The notes beneath the pieces are model-generated. The model did no database searches. It was not told the DNA's origin and saw nothing but the letters and a program-made list of their open reading frames with translations. Both the position numbers and the translations under genes were made by a program. From positions 144,361 to 208,360 of the forward strand of contig DATBRC010000057.1 in assembly GCA_036560485.1 (NCBI GenBank): a DNA stretch of 64,000 nt, in the 5' to 3' direction. Source of the stretch: DATBRC01 sp036560485. Its GTDB lineage: Bacteria > Pseudomonadota > Gammaproteobacteria > Burkholderiales > Burkholderiaceae_D. Each line of letters opens with the position of its first letter. The stretch's first letter is position 1. Of the stretch, positions 36,748 to 46,270 are shown piece after piece.

Positions 36748-37142
36748 CTGGAAAGACGCCTGTCACACTCGTTACAGGCGGTACAGCAGGCATGCGGGAA
36801 GCTACAATAGCTGCCCGAATTGCCAGGCGCAACGCTGCAAATATCTCCTCTTCCATCAATACCATCGGGATTATTTTAGAGGGCATTCCCGATGGCACAG
36901 ATTCTTTTGCTGCGCTTGCAAGCAGCCTCCCTTCCCTGACGATTACGCGCATCGCGCCCGGATGTCCTTGTTGCATAGGCAACTTGACGATGCGTGTCAC
37001 ACTCAATCGAATTCTGCGGCACGCTCCTGAAGATTTGTATATCAGTTTGGCAACCCCTATGCACCTGGATCAAGTCCGAAGCTTTTTAATGCAACCTCCT
37101 TACGACAAATTAATCGAATTAATTAAAGATATTTGTGTTTAA
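36744..37142 (+). CDS. Degenerate CobW/COG0523-like protein
   Basis: 132 aa, translationally coupled to the response regulator (ATGA). PVTLVTGG at the start and GCPCCIGNLTMRVTLNRIL at about 73 are placed like the P-loop and the CxCC metal motif of COG0523 GTPases. The P-loop is broken (GGTAGMREAT instead of GxxxxGKT), Walker B and NKxD are missing, and the C-terminal domain is absent, so no GTP hydrolysis is expected. Function unknown; it may be a metal-binding remnant or an adapted accessory factor. Confidence 0.6.
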   Translation: MTGKTPVTLVTGGTAGMREATIAARIARRNAANISSSINTIGIILEGIPDGTDSFAALASSLPSLTITRIAPGCPCCIGNLTMRVTLNRILRHAPEDLYISLATPMHLDQVRSFLMQPPYDKLIELIKDICV

Positions 37143-37316
37143 AGCCGTAGGTGAGGTAATGTAATGCTTATCGGAAATGATTCTGATTGGCACCAAATGA
37201 ACAATATGATAATAAGCAACGATTATTTTCATTCCCTAGACTTGAAAATGCTCCTCCAAGCGTCATTTTCTTCTCATGGTAATGCCAATGCATTCAATAG
37301 CTTATAAGGAGTTCAC

Positions 37317-37574
37317 ATGAATCTGATCTATAACAGTGATCAATACAGCGTGGTGGAATTTGGTGCGGACCACGGTCGCGAAGCATTGCGATTTGGTGGT
37401 TACGAGATTGTCGATAAATCAGGCCAGCGTGAGATTTTTATCGGCGGCATTTCAGCCGAATCCTTTCGCAGAGATGTGGAAGATTTAATCGCTTCTGGTC
37501 CAACCGTTGAAGACATCGATACTTTTTTGGGACAGTATGACGAGATGATGAGTCAATCGGTAGTCTTGCACTAA
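37317..37574 (+). CDS. DUF3567 family protein
   Basis: 85 aa. MNLIYNSDQYSVVEFGA, GGYEIVDKSGQREIFIGG and a PTVEDIDTFLGQYDEMMSQ tail are characteristic of DUF3567, a family restricted to betaproteobacteria. The start is set by AAGGAG 5 bases upstream of the ATG. No function known. 38 bp separate it from the TrmB-like gene. Confidence 0.9.
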   Translation: MNLIYNSDQYSVVEFGADHGREALRFGGYEIVDKSGQREIFIGGISAESFRRDVEDLIASGPTVEDIDTFLGQYDEMMSQSVVLH

Positions 37575-37612
37575 GTTCGTAAAAATTTACCGCATGGCGC
37601 TAAACTAGCGTC

Positions 37613-38329
37613 ATGCGCGCCAATTCCAGCCTCGTCAAAAGTAATCAAAGTAGTGTTCATGAGCAGTTGGCAGCAATCGTTGCCAAGCATGCGCGTACCC
37701 AGTTCTTAAAACCAATTACACCTTATAACCGCACTGCATTCGACATCAGCATTGCGGCATGGCGTGACGCCGGTGCGTTGCCGCTCATTCTGGATGCCGG
37801 CTGTGGGGTGGGATTGTCGACGTTGCACTTGGCCAGCCAGTTTCCCGACCACTTTGTAATTGGTGTTGATCAATCGGCGGATCGTCTGGGGCGCAATACA
37901 CTTTGGCCAAGCGCATTGCCAAATAATTTTATGCGGGTACGTGCAGACCTCGTTGATTATTGGCGGCTGTTGCATGATGCAGGGATACGCTTGACGCGTC
38001 ATTATTTGCTTTATCCTAATCCTTGGCCTAAACCGAGTCATATGACAAGGCGCTGGCATGGACATGCGGTGTTTCCGACGATTGTAGCGTTAGGCGGTCA
38101 CTTGGAATGCCGTAGCAATTGGCAGATTTATATAGAGGAATGTGCATCAGCATTAAGACAGCTTGCACATTCAGAAATTACAGTTGAACAGTATCTTCCC
38201 CGAAAACCAGCGAGCAATGTGCGAATGGATCGAAGTGCCAGTCCAATTCAAGACGCGATCACTCCCTTCGAAAAAAAGTATCTCGTTTCAGGCCACATGT
38301 TATGGCGTTGCCTCACTCATTTGGAGTAG
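37613..38329 (+). CDS. TrmB-like SAM-dependent methyltransferase
   Basis: 238 aa. LILDAGCGVGLSTLHLA is the SAM loop and YLLYPNPWPKPSHMTRRWHG is the PDPWPKxxHxKRR-type signature of tRNA m7G46 methyltransferase. The C-terminus differs from canonical TrmB (SPIQDAITPFEKKYL in place of the usual TxFExxG region), so it may be a divergent paralogue with another RNA substrate. Whether a second, canonical TrmB exists outside the window decides this. Confidence 0.78.
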   Translation: MRANSSLVKSNQSSVHEQLAAIVAKHARTQFLKPITPYNRTAFDISIAAWRDAGALPLILDAGCGVGLSTLHLASQFPDHFVIGVDQSADRLGRNTLWPSALPNNFMRVRADLVDYWRLLHDAGIRLTRHYLLYPNPWPKPSHMTRRWHGHAVFPTIVALGGHLECRSNWQIYIEECASALRQLAHSEITVEQYLPRKPASNVRMDRSASPIQDAITPFEKKYLVSGHMLWRCLTHLE

Positions 38330-38521
38330 GCATCATGCGGATGCACATGTTGAGTTGTGAGTAGCACTGCACACAACAAGTACGGCGATGCATATTTGAC
38401 ATTACAATTTCGTCATGTTGCGCACATGGCTCAATATCAGGCCCAATTCACCAGCTTGCTTGACCAACGACAACAAATTACGCAATATAAATATCTAGAA
38501 ATAAAAAAAGAGGGGATATGT

Positions 38522-39715
38522 ATGCGCACAGGAAATCGTTTGGCGATTATCACTGCGTTGATAGTCGGCATCATCTGGTCATCGCTCGCATGGTCATATG
38601 ATGAGTTGGTCGAGAAAAAAACCTTCACGATGCCGACGTACACAACGATCGGCGGCAAGACCATCAAGAATGTAAAAATCGGATATGAAACATACGGCAG
38701 ATTGAATGCCGCAGGCACCAATGCGATTTTCATTCCGCATTACTTCACCGGCACATCACATGCGGCTGGAAAATATGCAGCGACCGATCCCGCACCAGGT
38801 TACTGGGACAGTATCATCGGCGCAGGCAAGCCGCTCGACACAGACAAGTATTTCATCGTGTCAGCCGATACATTGGTCAATCTGAATACCAAAGACCCGC
38901 ACGTGGTAACTACTGGGCCAGCATCAATTGATCCAGATACCGGCAAACCTTATGGCATGACTTTCCCAATCGTGACTTTCCGCGATATGGTGAATACGCA
39001 AAAAGCATTATGCGATTCACTCGGTATTCACCGGCTCAAAGCAGTGATGGGCGCATCCGGCGGTTCGATGCAAACGATGGAATGGGCAGCCTCTTATCCG
39101 GAGATGGTTGAGCGTGCGATTCCGGTTATCCCAGGTGGAGTTGAGGCTAGTGCTTATTTGGTAGAAACACTTAACACATGGATGGCGCCTATCCTGAATG
39201 ATCCGAAATGGAACAAGGGTGACTATTACGGCAAAGAAGAACCAGTACAAGGCGTTGCCGAATCGTTGAAATTAATTACCATGGCGTCGCGGCACTATGG
39301 ATGGGCAGAGAAGGCTTTTGGACGCAAATTTGCGGCGCCGGATAAGAACCCACTTGATTCATGGGACAACGCATTCGCGATTGAGAGTGTGTTGGATAAG
39401 GCAACCGCTGCCGGTGCAAAGAAATACGACGCAAATTCGCTTTTGTACACCGCGCGTGCCAACCAACTGTATAGAGTTCATCAGGACGCAACTTTAGAAG
39501 AGGGCGTAAAGCGGATTAAAGCCAAGGTATTGTTTATCCCTGCAAAATCGGACTTATTGCTATTCTCTGACTACTCTAAAAAAGCGATGGAAATGCTGAG
39601 TGCGCAAGGCAACAAGGTGGAATATTTTGAACTGCAGGGTGATGGCGGCCACTTGGATGGATTATTTCAGATTGGACAAGCGGGTGAGGTCATTCGCGAA
39701 TTTCTGACAAAATAA
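38522..39715 (+). CDS. Secreted MetX-like alpha/beta hydrolase
   Basis: 397 aa from ATG 38522 (AGAGGGGA upstream). A signal peptide (MRTGNRLAIITALIVGIIW, cleavage near AWS) precedes a body clearly related to MetX (GYETYGRLNAAGTNA, PHYFTGTSHAAG, GYWDSIIGAGKPLDT, AVMGASGGSMQTMEW). The nucleophile elbow reads GASGG and not GGSLGG, and a His is in GDGGHLDGLF. With an export signal it cannot serve cytoplasmic methionine synthesis; a periplasmic esterase or acyltransferase is more likely. Ends at a strong terminator. Confidence 0.85.
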   Translation: MRTGNRLAIITALIVGIIWSSLAWSYDELVEKKTFTMPTYTTIGGKTIKNVKIGYETYGRLNAAGTNAIFIPHYFTGTSHAAGKYAATDPAPGYWDSIIGAGKPLDTDKYFIVSADTLVNLNTKDPHVVTTGPASIDPDTGKPYGMTFPIVTFRDMVNTQKALCDSLGIHRLKAVMGASGGSMQTMEWAASYPEMVERAIPVIPGGVEASAYLVETLNTWMAPILNDPKWNKGDYYGKEEPVQGVAESLKLITMASRHYGWAEKAFGRKFAAPDKNPLDSWDNAFAIESVLDKATAAGAKKYDANSLLYTARANQLYRVHQDATLEEGVKRIKAKVLFIPAKSDLLLFSDYSKKAMEMLSAQGNKVEYFELQGDGGHLDGLFQIGQAGEVIREFLTK

Positions 39716-39777
39716 TCTTCTTGTATGTAAGGTTTTACAAGCAACATCACGTATTAGGAATCATGTGTTGTCTCTCC

Positions 39778-39807
39778 AAAACGCCATTCGTGAGAATGGC
39801 GTTTTTT
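39778..39807 (+). terminator. Intrinsic terminator after the MetX-like hydrolase
   Basis: AACGCCATTC and GAATGGCGTT form a 10-bp stem with a GTGA loop, followed by a run of T. It is 63 bp beyond the stop codon of the hydrolase gene. Confidence 0.92.
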
Positions 39808-39864
39808 TATTTCAGACAGCTGGATTGCAAGTGCTAGTTTCACAGTGTGCTATTCAGTGCTGCT

Positions 39865-40566
39865 TCAATTCAATGCGCCGAAGACCTTCGCAATGATTTT
39901 ACTACCCGTGCCAATCGGGTCATTGCGGATGGATTTTTCTTCTTCCCCAATCATGTAGAACAATCCATCCAATGTACGTTGCGTAACATACGCTTCGACA
40001 GATGTCTGCTGTTCCGGCACATTGCTGAATTTGGCGACCTGCGTCATCGTCTTGTTGTACTTGGAAGACAAGCCTGAACTATCGGTAATCGATTTCACGA
40101 TCGGTAAAAATTTTATGCCAAGTTGTGATGCAGTTTTCTCTTTGAAGAATGTTGTGACTGAGGTTTCACCACCGGTCAGGATATTTTTGGCATCTGTGAT
40201 CGTCATGCTTTTCACGGCATTAAGCAATAACGGTTTTGCCAAAGGCACGGCTGATTCTGCTGCACGGTTCATCGCAAGTTCCAGTTCATCAAGCTGCTGT
40301 CCGTGGCCAGTCATTTTCAATAATGGCTTTGCCTGTTCCAGAATTTTCGGCAGCGGAATTTTGACCTTCTCGTTATTAAGGAAACCGTTCTCGACGCCGA
40401 GTTTGCCAACCGCTGCGACGGAACCTTTTTCAAGAGCCGCTTTGAGTCCGCTGCCGGCATCGCGGTTGGAAAGATCATCCAATGACAACGCAAACACAGT
40501 CGAGGCTGTCAATAACAGAATCAAAGGCATTGTGCACGTGAGGAACGCGCGAGATGCAGGTTTCAT
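39865..40566 (-). CDS. DUF4197 domain-containing secreted protein
   Basis: 233 aa from the ATG at 40566; the upstream extension to 40617 lacks a signal. Signal peptide 1-26 (cleavage after VFA). The mature LSLDDLSNRDAGSGLKAALEKG, GFLNNEKVKIPLP and AYVTQRTLDGLFYMIGEEEKSIR segments are the DUF4197 family marks. A helical periplasmic protein of unknown role. Convergent with the hydrolase gene. Confidence 0.88.
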   Translation of the reverse strand: MKPASRAFLTCTMPLILLLTASTVFALSLDDLSNRDAGSGLKAALEKGSVAAVGKLGVENGFLNNEKVKIPLPKILEQAKPLLKMTGHGQQLDELELAMNRAAESAVPLAKPLLLNAVKSMTITDAKNILTGGETSVTTFFKEKTASQLGIKFLPIVKSITDSSGLSSKYNKTMTQVAKFSNVPEQQTSVEAYVTQRTLDGLFYMIGEEEKSIRNDPIGTGSKIIAKVFGALN

Positions 40567-40668
40567 AATAAACGTCCCTAGCTGGAAAACGATATGAAGT
40601 AAAAGTATATTGTCCAATAAAATCTACTTGCATCAAAAAATTATTTTGAGCACTTATTTACTGGCGCC

Positions 40669-41565
40669 TTATTTCAAGCAATTAGTCACCATTGAGCGCA
40701 GCCATTGATGTGCTGAATCGCGATGCGCGCGCTCATGCCAGCAGAGTTGCAACGAGAAGGGCGGGATAGTTAAGGGCGGTTTCAAAATTTGTACGGTTTT
40801 TGCCGCCTTGTTTGCCAACCGCGTTGGGTATACAGCAATCATATTTGAATTTGCCACCACTTCAGGGACTAGCGTGAAATAAGGTACCGACAATTGCGCG
40901 AAGCGTTTTCGTTTCAGCGTTTGCAAAGCTTCGTCCGTTTGCGCAAAAAAACTTCCGGTGCGTGGGCTGATAATCACATGTGGCAAAGTGCAAAACGCAT
41001 CTAGTGATAAACGCTTTTTGATTTCGGGATGATTGTGACGTGCAATTACACAAAATTCATCTTTTAAAAATCGGCTGGAACGTAATTGCTCAGGTATCAA
41101 TGTTTCATTCAATATTGCCAAATCGAGCGAACCGGATTCCATTTGGCGCACCATCGTTTCGTGATTTGGCGCAACCACTGCAATGCGGATATGCGGTGCA
41201 TGTGCTTCCAATTGTTTGGCGAAAGCGGGAAGGACGGTGTACGCCACATATTCGGTCGTTGCGATCGTAAAGGTGCGCGTAGAAAGACGTGAATCGAATT
41301 GTCCTGGCGGTTGCAGAATATCGTGGATGTCGGCCAATACGCATCGCACCGGGTCGGCTAGTGCCAACGCACGTTCGGTCGGCGCCATGCCGCGCCCGCT
41401 TCGCACCAACAACGGGTCCTTGAATACTTCGCGCAAGCGCGCCAGCAACGCAGATGTCGCGGGCTGCGATAAAAATAATTTACCGGCTGCACGCGACACA
41501 TTGCGTTCGTTTATCAACGCATCAAAAGCGCGCAGCAGATTCAGATCGATGTTTTTTATATCCAT
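40669..41565 (-). CDS. LysR-family transcriptional regulator
   Basis: 298 aa. N-terminal winged helix-turn-helix (LNLLRAFDALINERNVSRAA, LFLSQPATSALLARLREVF) and a periplasmic-binding-like effector domain. It is divergent from the dinucleotide-binding protein gene, with a 135-bp shared promoter region, so it probably controls that gene. The inducer is unknown. Confidence 0.93.
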   Translation of the reverse strand: MDIKNIDLNLLRAFDALINERNVSRAAGKLFLSQPATSALLARLREVFKDPLLVRSGRGMAPTERALALADPVRCVLADIHDILQPPGQFDSRLSTRTFTIATTEYVAYTVLPAFAKQLEAHAPHIRIAVVAPNHETMVRQMESGSLDLAILNETLIPEQLRSSRFLKDEFCVIARHNHPEIKKRLSLDAFCTLPHVIISPRTGSFFAQTDEALQTLKRKRFAQLSVPYFTLVPEVVANSNMIAVYPTRLANKAAKTVQILKPPLTIPPFSLQLCWHERAHRDSAHQWLRSMVTNCLK

Positions 41566-41700
41566 GAAACAAATAGTATTTATATTAATAATCGATTTGA
41601 ATTATATATTGTCGTAACCCACAATGTCTCTGTCACCCGTACATTTAAAGAATCCAGCTTTAAATGCCGCGGGGAATTCATTCAACATAAACAGGAGAGC

Positions 41701-42357
41701 ATGATGAAATTCGGCGTATTAGGAACCGGCGTGGTAGGTAACGCTATCGCAAGCAAACTCGTTCAACTTGGCCATGATGTCAAAATGGGCGGACGTGAAG
41801 CCGTGAATGAAAAAGGCACGGAGTGGGTAAAATCGGTTGGCGGTAAAGGCTCGTATGGAACGTTTGCCGATGCTGCAAAGTTTGGCGAGATCATCATCAA
41901 TGTCACGGCTGGCGGCGTGTCATTGCAAGCATTGAAGGCGGCCGGCGCTGATAATCTGAAAGGCAAGATACTGATCGACATTGCCAATCCGCTGGATTTT
42001 TCACAGGGAATGCCTCCAACGTTATCGGTGGTGAATACCGATTCACTGGGTGAGCAGATTCAGCGCGCCTTTCCTGATGCGAAGGTAGTGAAAACACTGA
42101 ACACCTTGAGTTGCCAGTTAATGGTTAATCCGAATGCCGTTGCAAACGGCGATCACAACATTTTCATCAGCGGCAATGATGCACAAGCAAAAGCACAAGT
42201 GCTGGAAATTCTTGCGCAATTCGGATGGAACAAACAAAACGTGATTGACCTGGGCGATATCACAACGGCGCGTGGCACGGAGCAATTGCTCCCGATCTGG
42301 ATTCGCTTGTGGGGTGCTTTGGGCTCACCCGACTTTAATTTCAAGATTGTGCGTTAA
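41701..42357 (+). CDS. NADPH-dependent F420 reductase-like dinucleotide-binding protein
   Basis: 218 aa. FGVLGTGVVGNAIASKL is the Rossmann loop, with KMGGREAVNEKG (2'-phosphate recognition of NADPH by Arg and Lys nearby), IIINVTAGGVSLQAL and IDIANPLDFSQGMPPTL, the layout of NADPH:F420 oxidoreductase-type proteins (Npd). As betaproteobacteria are not known to make F420, a different acceptor is likely. An AGGAGAG ribosome site precedes ATG. The gene faces the LysR regulator. Confidence 0.83.
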   Translation: MMKFGVLGTGVVGNAIASKLVQLGHDVKMGGREAVNEKGTEWVKSVGGKGSYGTFADAAKFGEIIINVTAGGVSLQALKAAGADNLKGKILIDIANPLDFSQGMPPTLSVVNTDSLGEQIQRAFPDAKVVKTLNTLSCQLMVNPNAVANGDHNIFISGNDAQAKAQVLEILAQFGWNKQNVIDLGDITTARGTEQLLPIWIRLWGALGSPDFNFKIVR

Positions 42358-42395
42358 GGTAAAAGTTATCGTTTCCAATTGAGTCACGCACCAAA

Positions 42396-42424
42396 AAAAT
42401 CGCCACCGTCGGGGTGGCGATTTT
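42396..42424. terminator. Bidirectional intrinsic terminator
   Basis: AAATCGCCACC and GGTGGCGATTT form an 11-bp stem, with A and T runs on both sides. It serves the dinucleotide-binding gene on the plus strand and metH on the minus strand; the two genes are convergent. Confidence 0.92.
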
Positions 42425-42433
42425 CTATTTTCA

Positions 42434-45400
42434 TCAAGACAGATTCGGTGCCAACCAACGCTCTGCATCATCTTTCGATATGCCGCGCCGCGCAACCATA
42501 TCGTTCAATTGGTCTTCACCAATTTTTCCAACGTTGAAGTACTTTGATTCAGGGTGCGCGAAGTAAAATCCGGAGACCGCAGCACCCGGATACATTGCAA
42601 ACGACTCGGTCAGCTGCATGCCGATTTGTTCGCACTGCAATTGCTTGAACATGTCGGCCTTAACCGTATGTTCCGGGCATGCCGGATAGCCCGGTGCAGG
42701 ACGAATTCCCTTGTAGGCTTCCTTGATCAATGCTTCATTGCTCAAGGTCTCATCCGGTACGTAACCCCACAAATCCTTGCGTACGCGCTCATGCAAATAT
42801 TCTGCAAATGCTTCTGCCAAACGGTCCGCCAACGACTTCAGCATGATCGATGAATAATCGTCGTGCGCATCTTCAAAACGTTTTTCATATTTCTCGATGC
42901 CGAGTCCGGCAGTTACAGCAAACAGCCCGATGTAGTCGGCGATGCCGGACGATTTCGGCGCGATGAAATCGGCTAAACATTGGTTGGGACGCGCAACGCC
43001 ATCGATCACCGGTTTTTCGGTTTGCTGACGCAGACCGTAGTAAGTGAAGGCAACTTGCTTGCGCGTTTCATCGGTGTAGATTTCGATGTCATCATCGTTG
43101 ACGCTGTTGGCAGGCAGCAGCGACACCACGCCATTGGCGGTCAACCAGCGTCCATCGATCACTTTTTTCAACAACGCCTGCCCTTCTTCAAACACCTTGC
43201 TTGCAGCTTCGCCTACCACCGGATCTTTCAAAATGGCTGGGTACGGTCCGGCCAAATCCCAGGTTTGGAAGAATGGGCCCCAATCGATGTATTGGGCGAT
43301 CGTTGCGAGATCCACATTTTTAAACTCGCGGCGGCCGATGAACTTCGGCTTCACAGGCGCGAATTCTCCAGTGAAATCGAGTTTCATCTTGTTCGCACGC
43401 GCAGCCGCTAGCGGCAATATCGGCGTCGCTTTTTTGTTCGCATGCTGTTCGCGGATGCGCACGTAATCGGCCGCAATTTCTTCGATGTATTGCTCGCGCT
43501 GTTCCGGTGTCAACAGAGACTGTGCAACCGAGACCGAGCGCGATGCATCCGGCACGTATACGACCGGGCCATCGTAGTTATGCGCAATCTTGACAGCGGT
43601 ATGCGCGCGGCTGGTCGTTGCACCGCCGATCAACAGCGGGATCTTCAGCATGCGGAAATGCGGATCGCGCTGCATCTCTTTCGCGACGTGCGCCATCTCT
43701 TCCAACGAAGGCGTGATCAAGCCGGACAAGCCAATGATATCGGCATTCTCCGCTTTGGCTTTCGCCAGAATTTCGGAGCATGGCACCATCACGCCCATGT
43801 TGACGACTTCGAAGTTGTTGCATTGCAGGACAACCGACACAATATTTTTGCCAATGTCATGCACATCGCCCTTGACGGTCGCGATGACGATCTTGCCTTT
43901 TGGTTTAGCAGCAACACCGGTGCGTTTTTCTTCCAGCAGTTTTTCTTCTTCGATGTACGGGATCAGATGTGCAACTGCCTGCTTCATTACGCGTGCGGAT
44001 TTCACCACTTGCGGCAAAAACATTTTTCCCTGACCAAACAAGTCGCCGACGATATTCATGCCGTCCATCAACGGGCCTTCGATCACGTGGATCGGGCGGC
44101 CGCCATTGGTCAGCAATTGTTGGCGTGCTTCTTCCGTATCTTCGACAATCCATTGCGTGATGCCGTGTACAAGCGCGTGTGCGAGTCGCTTCTGAACGGG
44201 GCCTTCGCGCCATTCCAGATTCTGTTCGTCTTTTTTATCGCCCGCCTTCAAGGTCGCAGCGATCTCGATCATGCGCTCGGTCGCATCTTCGCGTCGATTC
44301 AGCACGACATCTTCCACACGCTCGCGCAGCTCGGGTGCGAGATCGTCGTACACGCCGACCATGCCGGCGTTGACAATACCCATCGTCATGCCGGCTTTGA
44401 TTGCGTGATACAGGAACACGGTATGGATTGCTTCACGTGCTGGATCGTTGCCACGGAAACTGAAACTGACATTCGACACGCCACCGCTGATTTTCGCGTG
44501 TGGCAGATTGTCATGAATCCAGCGTGTCGCATTGATAAAGTCGACTGCGTAATTGTTGTGTTCTTCGATACCGGTTGCGATTGCAAAAATGTTCGGATCG
44601 AAGATGATATCTTCCGGCGGGAAGCTTACTTTTTCTGTCAGCAGTTTATAGGCGCGCGCGCAAATCTCTGTTTTGCGAGCGAACGTGTCAGCCTGGCCCT
44701 GCTCATCAAACGCCATGACGATCACTGCAGCGCCATAACGGCGGCACAGTTTTGCCTGGCGCAAGAATTCTTCTTCGCCCTCTTTCATCGAAATCGAATT
44801 GACGATCGATTTGCCTTGCACGCACTTCAAGCCGGCTTCAATCACCGACCACTTGGATGAATCGATCATGATCGGCACGCGTGCGATGTCCGGCTCGGAC
44901 GCAATCAGATTCAAGAAGCGTGTCATCGCAGCAACCGAATCCAGCATCGCTTCGTCCATGTTGATGTCGATGATCTGTGCACCGTTTTCAACTTGTTGAC
45001 GTGCGACGGCTAATGCTTCGTCGTATTGCTCGTTCAAGATCAAGCGTGCGAATGCTTTGGAGCCCGTGATGTTGGTGCGTTCACCGACATTCACAAAGAG
45101 CGAATCTTCGTCAATCGTGAACGGCTCCAGGCCGGACAATTTCATCGTCGGTGCAATGACTGGAACTTTGCGCGGCGCAATCCTGACAACGGTATCGGCA
45201 ATTGCCTTGATGTGCGGCGGAGTCGTGCCGCAGCAGCCACCGGCGATGTTGACGAAACCGCTTTCGGCAAATTCCTTCAGCAGCGATGATGTATCTTGCG
45301 GTAACTCGTCAAACCCGGTGTCACTCATCGGATTGGGCAAGCCGGCATTTGGATAAATACAGACAAAGGTGTCGGCGATTTTTGACAGCTCTTCCGCATA

Positions 45401-46201
45401 CGGACGCATCAGCGCTGCACCCAACGCGCAGTTGAGGCCGATCGTCAGCGGCTTGGCATGGCGCACCGAATTCCAGAATGCAGGCACGGTTTGTCCGGAC
45501 AAGATGCGTCCCGATGCATCGGTGACGGTGCCTGAAATCATCAGCGGCAAACGCTTGCCTGATTCTTCAAAGAAGGTATCGATCGCAAACAAGGCAGCTT
45601 TGCAGTTCAAAGTGTCGAAAATGGTTTCGACCAGCAGAATATCTGCACCACCTTCTACCAATGCACGCGTTTGATCCAGATATGCGGTGACCAATTGATC
45701 GAACGTGATGTTGCGCGCTGCCGGGTCGTTGACGTCCGGTGAGATCGACGCGGTCTTTGGCGTAGGGCCGAGCGCGCCGGCGACAAAGCGCGGCTTGTCC
45801 GGCGTTGAATATTTATCGCAAGCGGCGCGCGCCAGTTTGGCTGCTTCCACGTTCATCTCGTATGCGAGATGGCCCATGTGGTAATCGTCCATTGCAATGG
45901 TGGTCGCACCGAATGTATTGCTTTCGATGATATCCGCACCGGCGGCCAGATATTTTTCATGAATTTCGCTGATGACATGGGGCTGCGTTAACGTCAGTAA
46001 TTCGTTATTGCCTTTGACGAATATTTCCTTGCCGGGCACGGCAAAATCCGCAAAGCGTCCATTCGGTCCTCCGCGGAAATCCTCTTCCATCAGCTTGTAT
46101 TGCTGAATCATGGTACCCATCGCGCCATCAAGGATCAGAATGCGGCGGGATAGCAGATCGCGCAGGAGCGCTTCGGTAGGGGAAATGGCGTCGCGTTTCA
46201 T
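42434..46201 (-). CDS. metH: Cobalamin-dependent methionine synthase
   Basis: 1255 aa from the ATG at 46201; the frame extends upstream to 46351, but that part is the riboswitch leader. Methylates homocysteine from methyltetrahydrofolate. Homocysteine domain with Zn cysteines (NCALGA, GGCCGTT), pterin domain (FVNVGERTNITGSKAF), cobalamin domain with the B12 His in DVHDIGKNIV (about 777), and the SAM-dependent reactivation domain (RPAPGYPACPEHT). Single-chain MetH with all domains. Regulated, I infer, by the SAM-II-like leader. Confidence 0.96.
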   Translation of the reverse strand: MKRDAISPTEALLRDLLSRRILILDGAMGTMIQQYKLMEEDFRGGPNGRFADFAVPGKEIFVKGNNELLTLTQPHVISEIHEKYLAAGADIIESNTFGATTIAMDDYHMGHLAYEMNVEAAKLARAACDKYSTPDKPRFVAGALGPTPKTASISPDVNDPAARNITFDQLVTAYLDQTRALVEGGADILLVETIFDTLNCKAALFAIDTFFEESGKRLPLMISGTVTDASGRILSGQTVPAFWNSVRHAKPLTIGLNCALGAALMRPYAEELSKIADTFVCIYPNAGLPNPMSDTGFDELPQDTSSLLKEFAESGFVNIAGGCCGTTPPHIKAIADTVVRIAPRKVPVIAPTMKLSGLEPFTIDEDSLFVNVGERTNITGSKAFARLILNEQYDEALAVARQQVENGAQIIDINMDEAMLDSVAAMTRFLNLIASEPDIARVPIMIDSSKWSVIEAGLKCVQGKSIVNSISMKEGEEEFLRQAKLCRRYGAAVIVMAFDEQGQADTFARKTEICARAYKLLTEKVSFPPEDIIFDPNIFAIATGIEEHNNYAVDFINATRWIHDNLPHAKISGGVSNVSFSFRGNDPAREAIHTVFLYHAIKAGMTMGIVNAGMVGVYDDLAPELRERVEDVVLNRREDATERMIEIAATLKAGDKKDEQNLEWREGPVQKRLAHALVHGITQWIVEDTEEARQQLLTNGGRPIHVIEGPLMDGMNIVGDLFGQGKMFLPQVVKSARVMKQAVAHLIPYIEEEKLLEEKRTGVAAKPKGKIVIATVKGDVHDIGKNIVSVVLQCNNFEVVNMGVMVPCSEILAKAKAENADIIGLSGLITPSLEEMAHVAKEMQRDPHFRMLKIPLLIGGATTSRAHTAVKIAHNYDGPVVYVPDASRSVSVAQSLLTPEQREQYIEEIAADYVRIREQHANKKATPILPLAAARANKMKLDFTGEFAPVKPKFIGRREFKNVDLATIAQYIDWGPFFQTWDLAGPYPAILKDPVVGEAASKVFEEGQALLKKVIDGRWLTANGVVSLLPANSVNDDDIEIYTDETRKQVAFTYYGLRQQTEKPVIDGVARPNQCLADFIAPKSSGIADYIGLFAVTAGLGIEKYEKRFEDAHDDYSSIMLKSLADRLAEAFAEYLHERVRKDLWGYVPDETLSNEALIKEAYKGIRPAPGYPACPEHTVKADMFKQLQCEQIGMQLTESFAMYPGAAVSGFYFAHPESKYFNVGKIGEDQLNDMVARRGISKDDAERWLAPNLS

Positions 46202-46230
46202 GGAAAGACTCTTTTTTCGTTTCAAAATGC

Positions 46231-46263
46231 AAAAAACCCGGCCAGCAAAGCGGGTCGGGTTTT
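46231..46263 (-). terminator. Intrinsic terminator in the metH leader
   Basis: On the minus strand AAAACCCG (46263-46256) pairs with CGGGTTTT (46240-46233), with an additional inner stem, then a T-tract. It lies 30 bp before the metH ATG and directly after the SAM-II-like aptamer, so it acts as an attenuator. Confidence 0.88.
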
Positions 46264-46270
46264 GCCACGC

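Noticed and set aside
37244..37270. Hairpin GAAAATG/CATTTTC ahead of the DUF3567 gene
   Set aside because: Seven AT-rich pairs with a 13-base loop and no T-run of length; too weak to call a terminator.
43442..44860. A 472-codon open frame on the plus strand inside metH
   Set aside because: It is antisense to the well-supported metH over its whole length and has no recognisable domains; codon bias of metH produces such frames.
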